A stretch of DNA of 64,000 nt from positions 682,001 to 746,000 of the forward strand of contig ML991773.1 of NCBI GenBank assembly GCA_010094025.1, read 5' to 3'. Positions 57,727-64,000 of this stretch are shown here, piece by piece (position 1 is the first letter of the stretch; the number at the start of each line of letters is the position of its first letter). Both the position numbers and the translations under genes were made by a program. This DNA comes from Viridothelium virens. Its lineage: Eukaryota; Ascomycota; Dothideomycetes; Trypetheliales; Trypetheliaceae. The notes under the pieces were generated by a model. That model saw only the letters and a list, made by a program, of their open reading frames with translations. It did no database searches and was not told where the DNA came from.

Positions 57727-58308
57727 TTCGTTGGATTTTTTACAGGCATCGCATCCTCTTGCCTTCTTCTCAAATTAGTGACTAGGTCGAACTCGAGTAT
57801 GTTGCTTTGATTGTGAGGGTAAAGGGATGTCGCGCAAAGCTGATGGCGTCGCATGTACGTGAGCCTGATTTAGCCCCATGACCCTTTGCAGAAATCGGTG
57901 GAGAACAGGGCATCTTCAAAAGTGCGCTTACAGATGGGTGCTTCTTATAGTAGCTAGACAAATTATCAAGCTACTCTCGTCTAGATAGAAAAGTGCTCTC
58001 AGGCACGAACTGCTCCGTAACGCAGTGGTGAGTACAGTGGGGTACGATATGGGAAGATGGCTTCTTCGTTCGAAACGATGCTTTAACCGAGATTCATTTG
58101 AGGACTCAATCTATCAGTATTTAATTAAAGAAGACGCTTATACGCTAAGACCTTGACTTCAATCATACCCACATGATCGCATTGAAGATGTCCTCCATTT
58201 AGAAAAGAGATTTGAAAAAGTGCAAAGAGAAAATTTCCTGATCTTTCTCGCATGTGGGTCAGAGCTTGAAGAGAAAATCACGCCGTTCACGTGTTTCCTT
58301 ATTCAAGT
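57727..58308. other. Intergenic region, no gene seen
   Basis: These 582 bp lie upstream of the synaptojanin-like gene and downstream of the Ser/Arg-rich gene. Nothing is supported. Confidence 0.4.
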
Positions 58309-58950
58309 TTAATGATACCCCCGATATCTTCCACCCTCCCTTCTATAGACCCCACTATTCGGTGGATCTTCGTAATACAATTCACCTCTAGCAGGCCGGC
58401 TCCTGCTTCTGCTTCTCTGCTCTGCTTTGGACGTGTCCATATTCCACCTCACAGGAGTCCACTCCCTAACCCCCTGCCTCTTCACAGTCGTCGTATGCAC
58501 GGCATAGTCCTTCCCACCCGGAGTGTCATAGTACTTGACCGTGCTTGTTCCGTGACTTCGACACTTCGTCCCAGAGCTCGAGGAAGAACTGCTGCTGCTG
58601 CTATTGCTCGATGAGGTCGACGAGCTCCCGTCGATCGAGCGGCAAACTTCGACTTCGCGTACGATCTGGGCTGGGGCTGCCGGCGGCGGTGTTGGCGGTT
58701 TCGGTAAGGCCACAATTTGCCTCGAGTGGTGCACTAAAGAACGACGCGGCTTGTGCTCCTCGACAGAGACGCGGGAGAGACGCTCGCGGATAGTGCGGAC
58801 TGGTGAGACGGAAATGCGCCTACGGATGCCGATGATGGGAGGTGGAGGCGAGTGCGAGATGGACCGACGACGTCGGTACGAGTCCGAGCGGATCACTCGA
58901 CGGGGTGGAGGGTAGTCAAGATCATCTTCGTAGGTCCTGATTAGGCACAT
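58309..58950 (-). CDS. Ser/Arg-rich hypothetical protein
   Basis: Single exon, 213 residues, start MCLIRTYEDDLDYPPPRRVI. It is basic, with RS/SP-rich blocks (SDSYRRRRSISHSPPPPI, RRISVSPVRTIRERLSRVSV), a poly-Ser run in the middle and a Tyr/Arg tail (GVYRREGGRYRGYH). The DDLDYPPPRR start and the HTTTVKR segment resemble conserved fungal proteins of unknown role. I recognise no catalytic or RNA-binding domain. C-to-G strand composition switching supports it as a genuine coding strand. Confidence 0.65.
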   Translation of the reverse strand: MCLIRTYEDDLDYPPPRRVIRSDSYRRRRSISHSPPPPIIGIRRRISVSPVRTIRERLSRVSVEEHKPRRSLVHHSRQIVALPKPPTPPPAAPAQIVREVEVCRSIDGSSSTSSSNSSSSSSSSSSGTKCRSHGTSTVKYYDTPGGKDYAVHTTTVKRQGVREWTPVRWNMDTSKAEQRSRSRSRPARGELYYEDPPNSGVYRREGGRYRGYH

Positions 58951-59640
58951 TATAGCTGCTTGTGCCTGAACCGTTTGGAGCCTGGGACCGCTTGCTCAAT
59001 GAAGGGAGTCCAAGAGCCGACGGTGTAAGGCGGGAGGGCGCCGAGAGGCAGACTTGGCCTTGCGATGTTTTTGTGAGACAAGACAAGTGGTCAAATCGCG
59101 AACTGGAAAGTCAGGTCAGAAGTAATATGTGGAACGGAGTTGATGCCTGAGGACTCCACGTGTCCCAAGGATAGGAAGATGAAAGACTGCGCATGATCAA
59201 GAGTCATAGTGCTTTTCAATCATGGCTCAGCTGAGGTCGAGGCTACATCTTGCTGGTCGTATCCTGCGTGAGGCTGGAAAGCGGCAGCATGGGCAATTCG
59301 CAGCTAAGCAAGCCAGGTTTGCAGCGCAGCCAGGGTGTGAGGCTGGGTGTCAACAGCGTCATTGCGATCCGGCTGACTCGAAAGGAGCAAGCTTCGAGAA
59401 CAAATCGTGCAAGCCCAACTTGAAAGGCGATGGGTTTAATGGTGGGTTAATCAGTTTAACAAGCAGAGGCCTGTCATGAAATACGATAGAGAATGGTACG
59501 TCATTAGTGCTATCACTGGCCCAGTAAGGATCGGCATTTCGATATGTACCTTGCTCTAGATGGTGGGAGCTCTAGTCGCGCATCTGACGAGTTACAAGAC
59601 TCTGACTTACAAGCATAGAACATCATCGGCAATACCCATA
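58951..59640. other. Intergenic region up to MITE copy 2
   Basis: These 690 bp hold the upstream flank of the Ser/Arg-rich gene. A plus-strand frame at 59222-59479 (85 codons) has no recognisable domain and is not called. Confidence 0.35.
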
Positions 59641-59816
59641 CCGCGGCTGGGGGGTTCCTCAACTGGTAATTAATACAATGTTACCTCAGTTTAACTATTA
59701 TGACCATGTTGGCCCATGTTAGGGCGGTGTTTACATGGACCAACAAGATCATAACAGTAGAGCCGAAATAACATTGTATTAATTACCAGTTGAGAAACCC
59801 CCCAGCCGTGGTAAGG
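59641..59816. mobile_element. MITE copy 2 (TA-flanked, near-complete palindrome)
   Basis: A 176-bp element flanked by TA at 59639-59640 and 59817-59818. The arms carry AACTGGTAATTAATACAATG at 59661-59680 and its exact inverse at 59772-59791. Pairing continues inward (TTATGACC / GATCATAA, TGTTGGCCCATGT / ACATGGACCAACA), so nearly the whole element can fold into one hairpin. The left end lacks the outermost CCTTA found at the right end and in copy 1. No ORF. It starts 44 bp beyond the stop codon of the DUF3602 gene (read on the minus strand). Confidence 0.9.
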
Positions 59817-59859
59817 TATGTTCTCCTGAAATTCGTGCACACTATTTGGATCCTGGGTA

Positions 59860-60476
59860 TCATTTCTTTGCTTGCTCTCCAATTCCGATCTTGCCCAACA
59901 ACTCCTTTCCCTTGTCCGCCAATCCCTTCGAGTTTCTTCTCGTGCCCATTCCAAGTCCTTGCTCAGTACGCTGTATGTCTGATTTACCAGTGTTATCCGT
60001 TTCGGCCTTGGCGACGTTCGCTATAAGGCCCATAGTCAGTCTCCAATTCGATGGTCTCCTGCACTAGGCAATCATACCTGCTCCTCCTCTACCGACATGA
60101 AAGCCCCCTTGCAGTTCTCTAGGGCGTGGTGCTTCTACGTCTTGAGCTGCCCGTGCAACTTCTGGACGGTCCTTGTCATTCTTCGCCATGTTTCCTGTAC
60201 CACCTCGGCCCGTGGTATAGACATCTTGCTTGATGGTCGGTGTTACGTAGTCTTTGGCGTCATTGAAGCTTTCGCGACGCTCTTTAGTCATATTGCCTAC
60301 GAAATCCAAGCTCCTGTGAGCACAGGGTTCCCTTGAAGTGATGTCGCTAAATACCAAGAAGGGGTGCTTTGATGTAGAGTTGAAGAGCTAATTGGGTAGA
60401 ACACACCTGCGCCGCCTCTACCACTTGACATGTTTCGTGTCAGGGAGCCTGCAGGCTCAGCACTACGACCAGACAT
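59860..60476 (-). CDS. DUF3602 (Par32-like) glycine-box protein
   Basis: Exons 60407-60476, 60078-60296 and 59860-60020 (introns 110 and 57 bp) give 149 residues. Both introns interrupt GRGGAG repeats and splicing restores them: NMSSGRGGAG/NMTKER, then QDVYTTGRGGTGNMAKNDKD, and GGFHVGRGGAG/ANVAKAE. The end GLADKGKELLGKIGIGEQAKK is typical of the family. The yeast relative Par32 is a rapamycin-responsive phosphoprotein that inhibits ammonium transporters through such repeats. That role here is inference. Start at MSGRSAEPAG; an upstream non-ATG frame is ignored. MITE copy 2 lies in its probable 3' UTR. Confidence 0.85.
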
Positions 60477-61688
60477 TATGGATAGGGCTTTGTCTAGCGA
60501 TTCTCGCTGGCTCAAGAACAGAGGACTCGATGAAAATTCTAGTGAGGATTCAGTGGGGATTTAGCTGGGTCGACGACACAATGACAACGAATGAAGTAGA
60601 TGAGATTTGAAAACAAAGGAAGTGTAGAGTCAGAACTTGTCTTGCGCGTACTGTGGCAACGCTCTTGGACGACTTGCTTTGTTGAGCTCTGCCTAGGAAT
60701 AGCGACATTCGCTTTTCGACTGACGCGAGAGCCTTTATGAAGCTCTCAAAGAATGACCACCTACAAGCGGCCCCTCAGGAAGCCAGCATGGTAATCAATT
60801 GGTTGGCACTCGTTGCTCCACATGCCAAGAGGCCAAAACAGCTGTCGCATTCCTGCCAAATTGCGCAGGCTTTGCTGGTTTGGGGTTAACATAACGTAAT
60901 GGGAATCACGCGAGTCGTAAAATTCAGTAACACAAAGACCCACCACCAACGTCTGGAAACGTGCCCAGAGCAAGTGGTTGAAAACGGCAAAACACCATTA
61001 TCTAGCAATACTCTTCGAGAAGCACTTCCTAACAGAAATGGGCCCTTTTTCTAGGACAACTGAGCACGTCTTAAAGCGTGACTGACGGGAGAATCCACGG
61101 AAATGCGTCATCCAGCAATTTCTTTGGGTCTCATGAAATATCTAGAAGCCATTGAAAGGTTTAAATATGAGTTTTGAAGGCTTATGGGTATTTTGGGCAA
61201 GATAGCAAAAAGAGCTTCGTCTTCATTCTAGTTGGAAAAAACCTCCCCCGCAGGCGTTCAACATCATCAGTGTAGGTCCGTGGGCTCTTGTCTCTCCCTC
61301 GCATTGATTTCCTCTTTCCTGGTAGCCCGTTCTTCCACGAATTTATTCCGAAAGCCTAGCAAAAGCGGATTTCGACATGCTCACCGGATGGATATCAAGA
61401 TATTTGGCCAGACCCACTATATCTAGGAATACAAGCCCAATCGTGAGAAGAACAGGAGCACGTCGATTCGTTCTCAATCTCATTGGCTACCAGCCATCTT
61501 CCACAGAACACGTCCTCTGCATGTCAATCCGCTGAGTGCATGTATGCCCTACGCCACGTATTCGAAATCACCCCCACCACAGGAAAGCGGAATTGCCTCC
61601 CATCCATATCGACCATCACTTCCTAGCTTGATCTGATTTTCTCTATCATTTTATCAGTATTATGGCCACCCTGGGGGGCCTTCAGAGC
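60477..61688. other. Intergenic region of 1.2 kb, no gene seen
   Basis: This is the upstream flank of the DUF3602 gene and the 3' flank of the next minus-strand gene. It is AT-rich with no supported ORF, RNA gene or repeat. Confidence 0.4.
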
Positions 61689-62606
61689 TCACCTTCCATC
61701 AACAGAATCACGTCGTCTCCCTGAACGTATCTTGAGCTGGGTCCGAATCTCATCCGCTATTGGCTCGTTGTCCAGGAATAGCTCTACTGGGGATCTCCCG
61801 AAAGTTGTTCTGCCAACCTTCTCACCTGGTTGTGGGAATGAGAAAGTGCGGCAGCCGCGAAGGTTCATAAAAAGTCTCCAGTACTCGCGCTCCTCCATCG
61901 GGGCAAAGTAACACTCGAAGGGAGGATGGCCGTCTATCCTCTTGGTCGCCACAACCCTCAAGTCGAGCATGCAAAGCCTGTGTCTCTTGATGATCCGAAG
62001 GAAGTCTAGGTGTGGCGTCTTTAACATGGGGATAGTGAGCTTTCGAATGTGTGCGCTTGCTTCCGGACCAATCTCCAGGAGGAATTTGTTGAATGCGTGG
62101 TGAGCAGGGAGCCAATGATCCCTGTCCCACCGAGTATAGTATTCCGGGAATTGGAAACGATTTTCGCCATAGAGCACGGGCATCGCCTCTTTGTAGACTG
62201 CGCGCGACACCCTTAGAAGGGCGACATTTGGCCGGACTCCCCTTTCGAAGTCGATAAACTGGGACACCAACCCGTCACCCCAGCAGCCCCTCTCAAACGG
62301 GTGCTTCCAAATGAATTGAGGCCAGATGCTGACCACGCGAAGGACTGAATCCTCTTTGGAGCTTGACGTACGGAGAAGCCGTATCTCTACATCCTCGCAG
62401 CCCGCACCATCGCGGCCACGAAATAGTACGAATCGGTAAATCATCAGACGCAGTTCCACCGGTAGCCGCATGATTGGAAATGACGTGGCCTTTTCGGTGA
62501 TTGAGACTGACCGGAACATTTTGACCAGTGTATTAACCATGATTCGATCCGAAGGGATTCTGGCTCGACTCTTGCTTTTCAAAATGAACCCACGGTTATC
62601 CGTCAT
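61689..62606 (-). CDS. F-box/2EXR-like fungal protein
   Basis: Single exon, 305 residues. The conserved opening FPIMRLPVELRLMIYRFVLF is the F-box-like/2EXR start found in very many Pezizomycotina proteins. It is followed at the usual distance by NVALLRVSRAVYKEAMPVLY and GENRFQFPEYY. The rest is helical (LLEIGPEASAHIRKLTIPML, RIIKRHRLCMLDLRVVATKR). Such proteins may be substrate adaptors of SCF ligases, but no target can be inferred. The first 40 residues are basic and may be extra; an internal ATG (MFRSVS) is an alternative start. Confidence 0.78.
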   Translation of the reverse strand: MTDNRGFILKSKSRARIPSDRIMVNTLVKMFRSVSITEKATSFPIMRLPVELRLMIYRFVLFRGRDGAGCEDVEIRLLRTSSSKEDSVLRVVSIWPQFIWKHPFERGCWGDGLVSQFIDFERGVRPNVALLRVSRAVYKEAMPVLYGENRFQFPEYYTRWDRDHWLPAHHAFNKFLLEIGPEASAHIRKLTIPMLKTPHLDFLRIIKRHRLCMLDLRVVATKRIDGHPPFECYFAPMEEREYWRLFMNLRGCRTFSFPQPGEKVGRTTFGRSPVELFLDNEPIADEIRTQLKIRSGRRRDSVDGR

Positions 62607-63223
62607 CTCAATCAGTCCAGTATTAACGAGCGTTCGTTGGTGTATTGCTGTTGAGGAGGTTACTTGGTGAAAATGTAGTGGAAGGAAGGATGCCTAAAGT
62701 AGCACGTTTCTTCAAAAGGGTGAGGGCCACCTATGGCAGTGGGGAACATCACAAATGTGAGGACTAACACAATAATTTTAGGTTTCCGAAAACTTGCTCA
62801 ATTTCCTGCATAAGGTTCGGCTGTGTTGGCCCGGCGTGATCTCTGGAGAACGTCACTTGAGGCGACTTGACGCATCTGAATAGCTTTCGCATCTTTGCCA
62901 TCAATCTTCTTATGAAACTAAGCTCGCCCGCATCCACGATGGTATTGATAGCTTCATAATGGCTTCTGGCAAAGGACAGCCCCGTCTCGCTGCGTTTCCC
63001 TGCAACGCGGTAATGCAATCGCCAGGGAGCCGCGAGATTGCTAACTCTAGGTAGGTAGATGGTCTATGACCGACCCCAAGAATCCGTGGATTGAACCTTT
63101 ATACGCAAATGGGCCTTTGTTTGCGTGTAGTGTACCCTTGCTTCTCTGTGAAATTGGCTACGAGTACAAAGTCCTCTGTCCGCCTCTGAAAAAAGGATTT
63201 ACCGATAGATATGCCACCGAGAC
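62607..63223. other. Intergenic region, no gene seen
   Basis: This 617-bp region lies downstream of MSH3. A minus-strand frame at 62764-63018 (84 codons) has no recognised domain and is not called. Confidence 0.35.
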
Positions 63224-64000
63224 CTAGATCTGCTCAATGCTATTTAGGAGCTGGTCCAAGTCAACACTAGCTGCTTCTTCAAATGACCGCGTCATGATCC
63301 GAGCGCTGCTGGGAGATTAGTACAGGCTTTTACGATCCACAAAATTTGACGACGACTTACAGATTGCTGAGCTTCTTCCTCCCAATATCAATCTCCATCT
63401 CCTTGCTCTTGACTGAAGCAACATCAAGCACTCCATTCGGAACGTGCGCTAATCGTGCAACGTTCAACCTGAACAGGTTAGCGGACCAGCCTCGTAACTC
63501 GTAGACAGGGAAGCTCACCCGTAAGACCTATGCGCAACTCCCTCACCTACTTCGTAGAGAAAGGTGACATCTTCTTGCCCATTGGTGCCCCTTTCTTCCT
63601 TGAAGCGCATGTGCACATTCTTTAGCTCCTCGTTGAAACTTCTGGCCTTTGCTGCTAGGCTCTGGTAATGGGTAATAAACAGCGTTAAACTTTTCAATTC
63701 CCTCACTATGTAGTCGAGGACCGCTTGAGCGATGGCCACACCATCGTGAGTAGATGTCCCTCTTCCCAGCTCGTCCAGAATGACGAGAGAGCGGGGGCTG
63801 GCTTGCTTGAGGATATCTGCAGTCTCATGTAGCTCCACCATGAACGTGGATTCACCAGCAAGCATATTGTCGAAAGCGCCCATTCGTGTAAAGACAGCAT
63901 CGAGCATGCCCAGCTTGGCGGATGCGGCAGGAACATAGGATCCAATTTGGCCCATAATGGCGATGAGCGCGACTTGGCGGACATAGCTCGACTTGCCTCC
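63224..64000 (-). CDS. MSH3: DNA mismatch repair protein Msh3 (3' part)
   Basis: The C-terminal ATPase part of the MutS-beta subunit Msh3, which recognises larger insertion/deletion loops. Exons visible: from the window edge to 63519, then 63361-63468 and 63224-63305 (introns 50 and 55 bp). The first visible codons give [20 protein letters not shown] (the Walker A lysine). Next come [17 protein letters not shown], the Walker B region [20 protein letters not shown], the ABC His loop [10 protein letters not shown], and [20 protein letters not shown]. The GRGTSTHDG wording favours Msh3 over Msh6 (GRGTSTYDG) and Msh2. The C-terminus reads [20 protein letters not shown] ... NSIEQI. The N-terminal three quarters lie outside the window. 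Confidence 0.93.

Noticed and set aside
59222-59479. Plus-strand frame of 85 codons
   Set aside because: No domain, no splice context; length is within chance.
62764-63018. Minus-strand frame of 84 codons between MSH3 and the F-box-like gene
   Set aside because: No recognisable domain and no sign of joining to either neighbour.

Overview
The window is nuclear DNA of a filamentous ascomycete (Pezizomycotina). The evidence is the dense spacing of genes on both strands, introns mostly of about 50-60 bp with GTA/GTG donors and CTAAC-like branch points, and fungal families such as PalF/Rim8, a CFEM GPI-anchored protein, recyclin-1 and a PREG/Pho80-type cyclin. The class cannot be fixed from the sequence. 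I see no LTR element, rRNA, tRNA or CRISPR array.

Layout. 0-10 kb: a partial F-BAR/DEP/RhoGAP gene (RGD2 type) diverges from the geranylgeranyltransferase-I beta subunit (CDC43). Then come an RNase H-fold protein, the U3 snoRNP protein RRP9, and the proteasome beta4 gene PRE1. 10-22 kb: a membrane protein, the U3 processome WD40 protein UTP13, a second membrane protein, and the U1 snRNP protein PRP39. 22-31 kb: a GFA-fold enzyme, a secreted tannase/feruloyl esterase, MITE copy 1, DPH4, PalF/RIM8 and a SnoaL-fold protein. 31-41 kb: recyclin-1, a Pho80-like cyclin, proteasome beta1 (PRE3) and a Bem46 hydrolase. 41-45.4 kb is gene-poor and holds a small Pro/Ser protein and an interrupted coding region. 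45.4-54 kb: a CFEM protein, mevalonate kinase (ERG12), the CAAX protease STE24, a Lys-rich protein and mitochondrial bL34. 54-64 kb: a synaptojanin-like phosphatase, an Ser/Arg-rich protein, MITE copy 2, a DUF3602 protein, an F-box/2EXR-like protein and the 3' end of MSH3.

Themes. Several genes bear on prenylated GTPases and the isoprenoid supply: RGD2, CDC43, ERG12 and STE24. Two belong to the U3 processome (RRP9, UTP13) and two to the 20S core (PRE1, PRE3). Exon structures were assembled by eye from splice signals and reading-frame continuity, so each is a prediction.

Most notable signals: (1) an intron that splits the PRE1 start codon; (2) a 15-nt micro-exon carrying the catalytic threonine of PRE3; (3) two copies of an almost fully palindromic TA-flanked MITE, one 44 bp past a stop codon; (4) a repeated switch along coding strands from C-rich to G-rich sequence, seen in about ten genes.
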